The notes under the pieces were generated by a model. It searched no databases. It saw only the letters and a program-made list of their open reading frames with translations, and was not told where the DNA came from. Position numbers and translations under genes: made by a program. Shown piece after piece: positions 27,216-34,673 of a stretch of 34,849 bases of DNA (position 1 is the stretch's first letter; each line of letters begins with the position of its first letter). The stretch is from a virus. The DNA lies in the IMG/VR virus record IMGVR_UViG_3300042446_000807, positions 1 through 34,849 of that record, one strand, 5' to 3'.

Positions 27216-29987
27216 TTGAGTTATACAGATGCGTTCTTAGATAGAGATAAAGATATTATTCATGTTGTTGAACGTAGAAACAGCAAAAGACATTTTTTAC
27301 AACATCCTGCAGTATATGTTTTTTATTATCCAGATAATAAGGGTAAGTATAAAAGTATATTTGGAGAAAATCTTACAAAAGTAGTATGCAACGGGAAAAA
27401 GCAGTTTAACAAAGAGAAAAGAATACATTCTAATAAGAAATTATATGAAAGCGACGTAAATCCAGTATTCAGATTTTTAGAAGAAAATTATCCAGAACGT
27501 ATTGCTCCTGAATTAAATTTAGGATTTTTCGACTTGGAAGTTGCCTTTAATAAAGAACTAGGCTTTGCACCACCAGATGATCCATTCAATCCTATAACAG
27601 CAGTCGCGTTACATCTAAGTAACTTGGAAAAAACTATATGTTTGGTGGTAAAGCCTGATTCTTTTTCGAAGGAAATGGCTGAAAATATAGCAAATTCATT
27701 TCCTGATACATTTTTAATGGACAGCGAAGAACAGTTACTTCTTACGTTTTTAGATTTAATTGATGATGTTGATGTATTAAGCGGATGGAACAGCACAGGG
27801 TTCGACATTCCATATCTAGTTAATCGTATTGCTAGAACTTTGGGAAAAGAATATACCCGTCAGTTATGCTTATGGAACCAGTTTCCTAAAAAAAGAGAAT
27901 ATGAAAAATATGGCAAAGTAAATGAAACATACGATTTAGTAGGTAGACAGCATCTTGACTATTTGGAGTTGTATAGAAAATATACATACCATGAAATGCA
28001 CAGTTATAGCTTAGATGCTATTTCTGAATATGAATTAGATGAGAAAAAGATTGCATACGAAGGAACGCTAGATCAATTATATAATCGTGATTTTCATACA
28101 TTCATTGATTATAACAGACAAGACGTTGAACTATTAGTTAAATTAGATAAAAAACTACAATTTATTGATCTTGCTAACGTTATTGCTCATGATAACTGCG
28201 TAATATTGCCTACTACAATGGGTTCAGTTGCACAAATTGACCAAGCCATCATAAACGAAGCACATGCTCGTGGTATGATAGTTCCTGATCGTGTAAGAGA
28301 AAAGAAAAAAATACAAAAAGTCAAAGAAGTAGAAGAAGATTCATTTGAATATTATGACGACAGAAAATACTTTTCTGAGTTTAATGAAGATGATGAAACT
28401 GCGGAAGATTCTGATACAGTAGCTGGTGCATATGTTGCACAGCCAAAGATTGGAATTCATAAATGGATTGGTAGTATCGACTTGAACTCACTATATCCAA
28501 GCATTTTGCGTGCATTGAATATGAGCCAAGAAACACTTATTGGACAAATCAGACTAGAATTGACTTCGGAAATGTTATCGAAGTTTGAAACTGTTGTAAA
28601 AGCATGGGATGGAAAGTTTGCCACCCCAGAATACGAACTTGTTATGAGTAAAGATAAAGTAACTACTCTTCATTTAGATATGGAGAACGGAGAAAGTTAT
28701 GACTTAACAGGGGCAGAGATATATGATTTGATCTATCATCGTGGATATCCATGGATGATAACTTCCAATGGAACTATTTTTACTACCGAAATTAAAGGGA
28801 TAATACCCGGACTATTGGAGCGGTGGTATAAAGAACGTAAAGAATTGCAGAAGAAAGCAAAGTCATTTAAAGGCATAGATGATAAAGAATTTGTATTTTG
28901 GGATAAAAGGCAATTAGTTAAAAAGATTCTTTTAAACTCACTATATGGTGCGTTGCTAAACATAGGAAGTAGATTCTTTGATGCACGACTAGGACAAAGC
29001 ACTACCTTAACTGGTAGATGTATTGATCGCCATATGGCTGCTACTGTGAACGAAATACTTACTGGATCGTATGATTATAAAGGTGATACTATCATATATT
29101 GTGATACCGATTCTAGTTATTTTTCTGCATACACTGTTTATAAAGATAAAATTGATAGTGGAGAAATTGTCTGGAATAAAGATACTGTTATCGAATTCTA
29201 TGACGCAGTATGTGAAGAAGTTAATAAAACTTTCCCAGAATATATGAAAAACTACCATAATAGTCCTGATTCTTTTAATTATACTATTGCGGCTGGTCGT
29301 GAAATAATAGCTAGCAATGGTCTTTTTATTAAAAAGAAAAGATATGCCATCATGGTATATGATACGGAAGGTTATCGCGAAGATGCAAATGGTCCCGGTA
29401 AATTAAAAGCCATGGGACTTGATTTAAAACGAAGTGACACTCCTTCATATATGCAACAATTTTTGAAAGAAATACTTTTAGATGTTCTAATGGGACAAAC
29501 AGAAATTGAAATACTTTCAAAAATAAAAGATTTTAGAAAAACATTCAGAGCAATGAATCCATGGGATATGGGAACACCAAAACGTGTTAACAAACTAACC
29601 TATTATTATTCGACTGAATATAAAATTGCAAAAGATGGATCAGAAGAATATAAAGGAAAATCACGTATACCGGGGCATGTAAGGGCAGCAATAAATTATA
29701 ATAGATTGTTGAAATTACATAATGATAACTTTAGTATAAAGATTTCAGATGGAATGAAAACTATAGTTTGTAAGCTAAAAGACAATCCGCTTAACATAAC
29801 AAGTGTTGGAATACCAACTGATGAATCTAGAATTCCAGAATGGTTTAAAGAACTGCCATTTAATACAGTAGAAATGGAAAATGCAATAATTACTAAAAAA
29901 ATACAAAACCTATTAGGTGTATTGAAATGGGACTTGAAAAGTAGCTTAGAAAATACTACTTTTAATTCATTGTTTTCATTCGAATGA
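27216..29987 (+). CDS. 43: DNA polymerase gp43 (family B)
   Basis: 923 residues, near the T4 898. Proofreading 3'-5' exonuclease motifs are complete: Exo I FFDLEV (D106, E108), Exo II SGWNSTGFD (D197), Exo III YNRQD (D303). Polymerase motifs: A at 422-429 (DLNSLYPS), B near 570-580 (KKILLNSLYGA), C at about 629-633 (C-D-T-D-S), and a KKKRYA block after it. An acidic stretch lies between exonuclease and palm (about 372-400). It replicates the phage genome with clamp gp45, encoded next. TTG start with AGGAGAA upstream. No promoter is visible between the terminator hairpin and this gene, so expression may need read-through. No intein or split, although gp43 genes often carry these. Confidence 0.97.
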   Translation: MSYTDAFLDRDKDIIHVVERRNSKRHFLQHPAVYVFYYPDNKGKYKSIFGENLTKVVCNGKKQFNKEKRIHSNKKLYESDVNPVFRFLEENYPERIAPELNLGFFDLEVAFNKELGFAPPDDPFNPITAVALHLSNLEKTICLVVKPDSFSKEMAENIANSFPDTFLMDSEEQLLLTFLDLIDDVDVLSGWNSTGFDIPYLVNRIARTLGKEYTRQLCLWNQFPKKREYEKYGKVNETYDLVGRQHLDYLELYRKYTYHEMHSYSLDAISEYELDEKKIAYEGTLDQLYNRDFHTFIDYNRQDVELLVKLDKKLQFIDLANVIAHDNCVILPTTMGSVAQIDQAIINEAHARGMIVPDRVREKKKIQKVKEVEEDSFEYYDDRKYFSEFNEDDETAEDSDTVAGAYVAQPKIGIHKWIGSIDLNSLYPSILRALNMSQETLIGQIRLELTSEMLSKFETVVKAWDGKFATPEYELVMSKDKVTTLHLDMENGESYDLTGAEIYDLIYHRGYPWMITSNGTIFTTEIKGIIPGLLERWYKERKELQKKAKSFKGIDDKEFVFWDKRQLVKKILLNSLYGALLNIGSRFFDARLGQSTTLTGRCIDRHMAATVNEILTGSYDYKGDTIIYCDTDSSYFSAYTVYKDKIDSGEIVWNKDTVIEFYDAVCEEVNKTFPEYMKNYHNSPDSFNYTIAAGREIIASNGLFIKKKRYAIMVYDTEGYREDANGPGKLKAMGLDLKRSDTPSYMQQFLKEILLDVLMGQTEIEILSKIKDFRKTFRAMNPWDMGTPKRVNKLTYYYSTEYKIAKDGSEEYKGKSRIPGHVRAAINYNRLLKLHNDNFSIKISDGMKTIVCKLKDNPLNITSVGIPTDESRIPEWFKELPFNTVEMENAIITKKIQNLLGVLKWDLKSSLENTTFNSLFSFE

Positions 29988-29993
29988 TTTTTC

Positions 29994-30020
29994 TTGACAA
30001 ACGACACAAAGTAGTATAAT
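29994..30020 (+). promoter_or_regulatory. Sigma70-type promoter for the clamp gene
   Basis: TTGACA at 29994-29999 and TATAAT at 30015-30020, both perfect hexamers, with a short 15-base spacer. It starts a few bases after the gp43 stop and about 30 bases before the gp45 ATG. A TATAAA shifted to 30020-30025 gives a 20-base spacer and is less likely. Confidence 0.65.
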
Positions 30021-30051
30021 ATAAACATAACATAAAATTGGAGAACACTGT

Positions 30052-30801
30052 ATGTTAGAAATCAAAGATGTTATAAGCGACATCGTTAAACACACAGCCG
30101 TTGGGTTTATAGAACATGTTAAAATAACTGGTTCTGCCAACGAAACACTTATAGATGCAATGGATACCGATAGGACTGTAATTTTAAAAGCAAGGTTACA
30201 TCAACCAATAACAGAATTTAATGGCGAAATTGGATTTGGCAACTTAGGTTTCCTAAAAGGTCTGTTGAATTTATCAAATTATAAACAAGAAGGAACTACA
30301 TTATCTGTAGTTTCTCGTGAAAAAAATGGAATTACTATACCTGATCATCTTGTATTTAAAGACGAAACAGGAAATTCTGACAGATATCGCTTTATGAATA
30401 AAGAAACAATTGATCAAGTATTGCAAACTGTAAAGTTCAAAGGTGCAAAATGGGACGTGGTTATAGAACCAACTAAACAAAAAGTATCCGAATTACAAAG
30501 TGCTGCATCTATATATGGTGGCATAGAACCAAACTTCACTATTAAATTGGATAGTGGAGATATGATTGTTAATATTGGTGCAAATACTGGAAACTTTACT
30601 GCACGACGTGTGTTTGCAAAAGATGTTAAAGGTGATTATAAAGAAAATCATCCATGGCCCTTGTCTAAAGTATTAACTATATTAAACCTTGGGATGAGTG
30701 CAAAATGCACTATGTCGTTTTCTAAAATCGGAGCATTGCAAATTTCAGTTGATAGTGGAATTGGGCAATACGATTACATACTACCAGCATTAACTATATA
30801 A
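30052..30801 (+). CDS. 45: Sliding clamp gp45, DNA polymerase accessory protein
   Basis: 249 residues (T4 228). The sequence shows the gp45 pattern: an N-terminal helix and HTAVGFIEHVKITG, FNGEIGFGNLGFLKGLLNL, a NSDRYRFMNKE stretch, FTIKLDSGDMIVNIG, and a C-terminal ISVDSGIGQYDYILPALTI strand pair. In T4 the trimeric clamp tethers gp43 to DNA and also activates late promoters with gp33 and gp55, which fits the TATAAATA boxes elsewhere in the window. It has its own perfect-hexamer promoter and a GGAG site. Unlike T4, no clamp loader genes 44 and 62 follow directly; the next gene is a 99-residue unknown. Confidence 0.93.
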   Translation: MLEIKDVISDIVKHTAVGFIEHVKITGSANETLIDAMDTDRTVILKARLHQPITEFNGEIGFGNLGFLKGLLNLSNYKQEGTTLSVVSREKNGITIPDHLVFKDETGNSDRYRFMNKETIDQVLQTVKFKGAKWDVVIEPTKQKVSELQSAASIYGGIEPNFTIKLDSGDMIVNIGANTGNFTARRVFAKDVKGDYKENHPWPLSKVLTILNLGMSAKCTMSFSKIGALQISVDSGIGQYDYILPALTI

Positions 30802-30819
30802 TTTAAAAAAGGAAATATA

Positions 30820-31119
30820 ATGTCTAACACAATTAGTATTAATGATATAAAGTTTGATTTACTAAAGATGATTGAATCATGGGATGGTATCCTAATGCAA
30901 AATCAATGGAAACCTATCTTTAATTTATTCGACGCATACCTGCGTGACCTTAAAGACGCCGGAACTATACGCGAATATAATGTCATTTATTCAGTTAGAG
31001 AAAATAGCATAACATATGATGTTAATGTTAAAATCAGCAATGAACGAAGCCCAAAAAAATTAAAAATACACGTTGGAACATTTCAGCATCCTTGGATTTC
31101 AAAAACTGAGAATGCATAA
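30820..31119 (+). CDS. Hypothetical protein downstream of the clamp
   Basis: 99 residues with an AAAGGAAA site before the ATG. The N-terminal half is helical (DIKFDLLKMIESWDG, then IFNLFDAYLRDLKDAGTI) and the C-terminal half is alternating strands (REYNVIYSVRE, ITYDVNVKIS, KKLKIHVGTF). I do not recognise the family. The helix followed by I-x-E-Y-x-V and strands faintly recalls the end of sheath-like or baseplate proteins, but that is too weak to name. It is the last gene before the terminator at 31125 and probably shares the clamp transcript. Confidence 0.5.
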   Translation: MSNTISINDIKFDLLKMIESWDGILMQNQWKPIFNLFDAYLRDLKDAGTIREYNVIYSVRENSITYDVNVKISNERSPKKLKIHVGTFQHPWISKTENA

Positions 31120-31124
31120 CTAAT

Positions 31125-31152
31125 GCGAGGGCTAATTGCCCTCACATTTTTA
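31125..31152 (+). terminator. Rho-independent terminator after the clamp operon
   Basis: Stem GAGGGC (31127-31132) with GCCCTC (31138-31143), loop TAATT, followed by ACATTTTTAT. It separates the gp45 transcript from the block starting at 31167. Confidence 0.75.
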
Positions 31153-31166
31153 TATAAGGATATAAC

Positions 31167-31586
31167 ATGGCTACTATTGATTATAAAGATTTAACTGTCC
31201 CGTCAACTTCGTCAATTTATAGTATAATAGATGATAGTTCTGTATATAATAACAATATTTTATGGGGTAATTCTGGGAGTAATCCTACTTGGCAAAATAA
31301 TGGAACCATTCCAACTTATTCACAACCAATAACTTCTATTACTCCCAATACTACTTTAACGATTCCTACATCATTGACTGTAGATGGAGAAATAACGCTT
31401 AAAGGGGAAAAGCTATCAGAGATTATACAAGAAATACGTGATGCATTGTATCTATTAAAAAGAGACAAAATGCGTGAAGAAAAATATAAAGAATTAAAAT
31501 TAGCAGCAGAAGAATATATTAAAATTCTAAATCGTATACAAGCAATGGAAGTTGTCGTTGGAGAAGATAGTATAAATGATTCATAA
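31167..31586 (+). CDS. Phage protein with DGEI-KGxxL helix domain, function unknown
   Basis: 139 residues with an AAGGA site. A low-complexity serine/asparagine/threonine-rich N-terminal half (about 1-70) precedes LTVDGEITLKGEKLSEIIQEI, a pattern I know from many small phage proteins, then a charged C-terminal helical segment (EKYKELKLAAEEYIKIL...AMEVVV, about 103-130). The same type of C-terminal segment recurs in the next gene. The N-terminal composition resembles virion proteins, yet the gene sits among replication and nucleotide genes. It overlaps the next gene by eleven bases. No enzyme motif seen. Confidence 0.5.
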   Translation: MATIDYKDLTVPSTSSIYSIIDDSSVYNNNILWGNSGSNPTWQNNGTIPTYSQPITSITPNTTLTIPTSLTVDGEITLKGEKLSEIIQEIRDALYLLKRDKMREEKYKELKLAAEEYIKILNRIQAMEVVVGEDSINDS

Positions 31587-31938
31587 ACTAGAGACTAATT
31601 CAAGTTTTTTTACAATTTATAATTATTCTAATATAGATAATAACCAATATTTTAAACAAAATGTAGAAAGTGGATCAGTAAAATACGAAGGCGATACTTT
31701 GTATATTCACAATGGCATAGATTATATACCATTGTTTGAAAATTCTTCAATTGATTTTGCTCCACAATGGAAGTTAGTTTTAGAATGGGCCAGAGATAAA
31801 ATGTATGAAGAATGGGAAACTAAAAAAATGATGGAAAAATATCCAGAAGCAAAGCAGTCTTTTGAAATGCATTCTCAAATATTAAAAACATTAAAAGCAA
31901 TGGAAGCATTAGTTAATGGAGAAAAAAATCTTGATTAA
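31576..31938 (+). CDS. Hypothetical protein sharing its C-terminal segment with the upstream gene
   Basis: 120 residues; the start lies eleven bases inside the previous gene. A beta-type N-terminal half (SSFFTIYNYSNID, VKYEGDTLYIHNGIDYIPLF) is followed by a helical half with KKMMEKYPEAKQSFEMHSQ and ILKTLKAMEALV. The last part lines up with the C-terminus of the upstream protein (EKY-x-E-x-K ... I ... AME). The N-terminal Y-E-G-D-T-L-Y-I-H-N-G segment resembles the strand-turn units in the tail fibres of this phage, suggesting a virion-related origin. Function unknown. Its end overlaps thymidine kinase by 23 bases if the kinase starts at 31916. Confidence 0.45.
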   Translation: MIHKLETNSSFFTIYNYSNIDNNQYFKQNVESGSVKYEGDTLYIHNGIDYIPLFENSSIDFAPQWKLVLEWARDKMYEEWETKKMMEKYPEAKQSFEMHSQILKTLKAMEALVNGEKNLD

Positions 31939-32506
31939 TGGAAAAATCGAATCAATATTTGGACCAATGTATGCTGGAAAAACAAGTGAATTGTTAAAGA
32001 GAATTCTATGGTTGAAACATCAAAATTTAGAAATTTTAGTAATAAAGCCTAAAATAGATAATAGATATTCAGATGATGAAATAGTAACACATACTGGACA
32101 CCGATTTCCATGTATTTATACCAATAAACTTATGGATTTGTTGGAAGTAAATCCTATCTTAAATCGACAAATTCCAAAAATAATGCTAAATCACACAATA
32201 TTCATTGATGAAGTTCAATTCTTCGAAATTGAGGATTTGAAAGAATTTGTAAAAATTTTACAAAATAATGGGATTTGTATAGTATCTGCTGGATTAGACC
32301 AAGATAGTTCTGGTGTTCCATTTGACAGTTCTGCTTATATGCTAGCTATAAGTGATGAAGTAACTAAAATTAAAAGCTTTTGTAGTGTATGTGGGCAACC
32401 TGCTACTAAAACTTATAAAATATCCAATAGTGGAAATAGAGTAGAAGTCGCAAGTGTGGGAGTATATGAGCCAAGATGCTTAGAACATTGGAAACCAGTA
32501 AGATGA
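31916..32506 (+). CDS. tdk: Thymidine kinase
   Basis: 196 residues, the normal length for the TK1-type family. P-loop GPMYAGKT at 16-23, the catalytic/Mg site F-I-D-E-V-Q-F-F (E99), the SAGLDQD lasso region at 124-130, and zinc ligands C156, C159, C188 and H191. It phosphorylates thymidine to dTMP, feeding dTTP synthesis for replication of this AT-rich genome. The start is uncertain: ATG 31916 has GGAAG nine bases upstream, while TTG 31931 has GGAG nine bases upstream, and either keeps the P-loop. It overlaps the cytidylyltransferase gene (ATGA), consistent with a salvage and precursor operon. Confidence 0.93.
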   Translation: MEKKILINGKIESIFGPMYAGKTSELLKRILWLKHQNLEILVIKPKIDNRYSDDEIVTHTGHRFPCIYTNKLMDLLEVNPILNRQIPKIMLNHTIFIDEVQFFEIEDLKEFVKILQNNGICIVSAGLDQDSSGVPFDSSAYMLAISDEVTKIKSFCSVCGQPATKTYKISNSGNRVEVASVGVYEPRCLEHWKPVR

Positions 32507-32913
32507 CAGTTGGTATAACATTTTCTGCATTTGATTTATGCCATAGTGGGCATATACAAATGCTTAGAGAAGCAAAATCTCAATGCGATTATTTGATATG
32601 CGGTTTGCAAGTTGATCCTAATATGGAAAGACCTGATAAAAACAAACCTATTCAAACTTTGATAGAAAGATATACACAATTAAAAGCGGTAAAATATGTA
32701 GACGAAATAATACCATATATAACAGAACAAGATATTTGTGATATATTAGAAATGTATCCAATAAACATTCGAATTATTGGTGAAGAATATCGTGACAAAG
32801 AATTTACTGGCAAAAATATATGTGAAAAACTAGGTATTTCGGTCTATTTTAACAGAAGAAATCATAGATTTTCCAGTAGAGAATTAAGAAATAGAATAAA
32901 GGATTTAAAATGA
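32503..32913 (+). CDS. TagD-like cytidylyltransferase (nucleotidyltransferase fold)
   Basis: 136 residues from the ATG at 32503, chosen over an in-frame ATG at 32476 because it overlaps the kinase stop as ATGA and the fold starts immediately (MTVGITFSAFDLCHSGH). Family signature: HxGH as H14-S-G-H17, a CDYLICGLQVDP strand, a ERYTQLKAVKYVDEIIPY segment, and a final F-S-S-R-E-L-R-N-R-I equal to the S-S/T-x-x-x motif of this superfamily. The closest named relatives are glycerol-3-phosphate cytidylyltransferases, which make CDP-glycerol from CTP. The actual substrate cannot be told from sequence. Located between thymidine kinase and a conserved hypothetical. Confidence 0.8.
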   Translation: MTVGITFSAFDLCHSGHIQMLREAKSQCDYLICGLQVDPNMERPDKNKPIQTLIERYTQLKAVKYVDEIIPYITEQDICDILEMYPINIRIIGEEYRDKEFTGKNICEKLGISVYFNRRNHRFSSRELRNRIKDLK

Positions 32914-33182
32914 ATTGGCTAACTAAACTTTTTAATAAAGAAACTCCTGAAGTAGAGAAAAAGATTGATTACACCCTATCTCCTGATCCGCATGTAGAAG
33001 TTGTAAAAATTACAATACCCAATCCAAAAGACCCTACCGTTGGATATTTTGAATTGGATTGGAATGATGCATTTGTCAAACAACTTCGTGAAGCAGGATA
33101 TAGTGGACGTAAAGACGAAGACGTAGTAGATCAGTGGTTTAATGATTTGTGTAGGGGTGTTGTATCTGGCGATGAGTTCTGA
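32910..33182 (+). CDS. Conserved hypothetical protein of T4-like phages
   Basis: 90 residues, start overlapping the previous stop (ATGA). The N-terminus (MNWLTKLFNKE) is amphipathic and basic. The C-terminal part has YFELDWNDAFVKQLREAGY, SGRKDEDVVDQWFNDLCR, a pattern I know from conserved but unassigned proteins of T4-like marine phages. No catalytic or metal motif. It overlaps the DUF1289 gene by eleven bases. Confidence 0.6.
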   Translation: MNWLTKLFNKETPEVEKKIDYTLSPDPHVEVVKITIPNPKDPTVGYFELDWNDAFVKQLREAGYSGRKDEDVVDQWFNDLCRGVVSGDEF

Positions 33183-33339
33183 TATAATCATACCGAATCA
33201 TATCAGAAGTCCTTGTACACGTGTTTGTAAAATTGTTGATACGATTTGTATTGGGTGTAACCGATCAATCGAAGAAATAAGAAAATGGACCAAATATACT
33301 GATCAAGAACGAGAAACCATAATTAAAAGAGTAACATAA
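33172..33339 (+). CDS. DUF1289-type small cysteine protein
   Basis: 55 residues from the ATG at 33172, preferred over the ATG at 33142 because the domain begins after it and the overlap with the previous gene is shorter. The protein has the DUF1289 layout: S-P-C-x-x-x-C, a short spacer, C-x-G-C, then R-S-I-E-E-I-R-K-W and a T-D-Q-E-R helix. Family members are small proteobacterial proteins of unknown function; the four cysteines suggest metal or Fe-S binding. A phage copy probably came from a proteobacterial host. The stop overlaps the RNase H start (TAATG). Confidence 0.75.
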   Translation: MSSDIIIPNHIRSPCTRVCKIVDTICIGCNRSIEEIRKWTKYTDQERETIIKRVT

Positions 33340-34325
33340 TGACTTATATTCTAATTGATACTGCTAATCTATTTTTTAAATCCAAATATGTAGTCCGATC
33401 AAATGATCCAGAACTAAAAGTAGGTATGGCATTTCATATTATTTTTAGCAGTATTGCAAAATCCTTTCGTGATTTTGGTGGCAAACATGTTGTATTTGCT
33501 TTAGAAGGCAGAAGCTGGCGTAAAGACTTTTACGAACCATATAAACGCAATAGAGCAGAATTACGGGCACAACTATCTGCGGCAGAACTAGAAGAAGAAA
33601 AGATGTTCAATGAGGCGTTTTCAAGTCTTATTGAATATTTAAAAACAGAAACTAATTGCACCGTTGTTCGACATCCTCGTTGTGAGGCAGATGATTTTAT
33701 CGCAAGATGGATTCAAACTCATCCAAACGACAAGCATGTAATAATTAGTAGTGATAGTGATTTCTATCAGTTAATCAATGAAAATGTAAGTCAGTATAAT
33801 GGAATTTCTAATCAGCATATCACAATTGATGGGGTTTTTGATGATAGAGGAAAGCCAGTAAAAGATGCCAAAACCAAAATGCAAAAAACAATTGGTGATC
33901 CTAAATGGGTATTGTTTGAAAAATGTATTCGTGGCGATGTAAGCGACAATGTGTTTTCTGCATATCCCGGTGCAAGGATAAAAGGATCAAAAAATAAAGT
34001 TGGATTATTAGAAGCATATGAAGATATGAGTATGAAAGGATTTAACTGGAATAACTTTATGCTACAACGATGGACAGATCATGATGGGGTAGAACATAAA
34101 GTATTAGACGACTATTCCAGAAATAAAACACTAATTGATCTTACCCAACAACCACAACATATTATTGAAGAGTTAGATAAAGTTATAGCTGAATCAATAT
34201 TGCCAAAAGAAGTAACACAAGTTGGTGTTAGATTTATGCGTTTTTGTGGAAAGTATAATTTGCAAAAAATAAGTGACCGAGCAAGTGATCATACTACATA
34301 TCTAAACTCAAGATATAATATTTAA
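33339..34325 (+). CDS. rnh: RNase H / 5'-3' exonuclease (T4 Rnh-like FEN family)
   Basis: 328 residues (T4 Rnh 305). All FEN-type acidic metal sites are visible: D7 (ILIDTANLFF), E116/D118/D119 (CEADDFIARW), D139 and D141 (SSDSDFYQL), and D200/D203 (GDVSDNV). The helical arch region (KDFYEPYKRNRAELR) and a helix-hairpin-helix-like SDNVFSAYPG stretch are present. In T4 it removes RNA primers and adjacent DNA from lagging-strand fragments, working with the clamp and gp32. The start overlaps the previous stop by one base. It belongs functionally with gp43 and gp45 upstream. Confidence 0.92.
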   Translation: MTYILIDTANLFFKSKYVVRSNDPELKVGMAFHIIFSSIAKSFRDFGGKHVVFALEGRSWRKDFYEPYKRNRAELRAQLSAAELEEEKMFNEAFSSLIEYLKTETNCTVVRHPRCEADDFIARWIQTHPNDKHVIISSDSDFYQLINENVSQYNGISNQHITIDGVFDDRGKPVKDAKTKMQKTIGDPKWVLFEKCIRGDVSDNVFSAYPGARIKGSKNKVGLLEAYEDMSMKGFNWNNFMLQRWTDHDGVEHKVLDDYSRNKTLIDLTQQPQHIIEELDKVIAESILPKEVTQVGVRFMRFCGKYNLQKISDRASDHTTYLNSRYNI

Positions 34326-34338
34326 AATCTAAAAAATG

Positions 34339-34346
34339 GATAAATA
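34339..34346 (+). promoter_or_regulatory. Late-promoter-like box GATAAATA
   Basis: One mismatch from TATAAATA, in the 48-base gap after RNase H. If used, transcription would start near 34353, about 20 bases before the ATG at 34374. Overlaps an inverted repeat (TAAATACT 34341-34348 with AGTATTTA 34362-34369). Weak, as the region is AT-rich. Confidence 0.3.
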
Positions 34347-34373
34347 CTTTTATAAAAAATGAGTATTTACCTA

Positions 34374-34673
34374 ATGGCAAGACCTAAACCAAAAGTATTA
34401 TTACGTTTATGTAATGAATACACACATAAAATAGAAGAAGTATTAGCAGTAGATGGAATCTTTGCAGTATTCTATGATAATGTTCCAATTAGTTTAAAGT
34501 GGGCAAGTGAATTTGCTGATGAAGCCCAACCAAAATACAGAAAAACTTTTTTTCCTAGTTATGCTCATGCGAGAAATTTGGCCACCAGATTAAATAAACA
34601 GTTTAATACTACTAATTTTACTGTTGTTAAACTAAATACCGGAACACCGTGCAATGAAGCAGAGAAGAAATAA
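34374..34673 (+). CDS. Conserved hypothetical protein (MARPKP family of T4-like phages)
   Basis: 99 residues from ATG 34374, where the conserved MARPKPKVLL start lies; an in-frame ATG at 34359 would add five residues. The body reads EVLAVDGIFAVFYDNVPISL, then K-Y-R-K-T-F-F, a helix HARNLATRLNKQF and a N-F-T-V-V-K-L-N-T-G-T end. I know this pattern from small unassigned proteins of marine T4-like phages located in the replication half of the genome. No catalytic motif. No clear Shine-Dalgarno site precedes either start. The stop lies inside the next ORF. Confidence 0.6.
   Translation: MARPKPKVLLRLCNEYTHKIEEVLAVDGIFAVFYDNVPISLKWASEFADEAQPKYRKTFFPSYAHARNLATRLNKQFNTTNFTVVKLNTGTPCNEAEKK

Noticed and set aside
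27216-29987. Possible intein or split in gp43
   Set aside because: Exonuclease and polymerase motifs run in order in one frame at normal spacing; no extra domain.
32476-32502. Upstream ATG for the cytidylyltransferase
   Set aside because: Would add nine residues ahead of the conserved first strand and overlap the kinase by 31 bases; the ATGA overlap start fits better.
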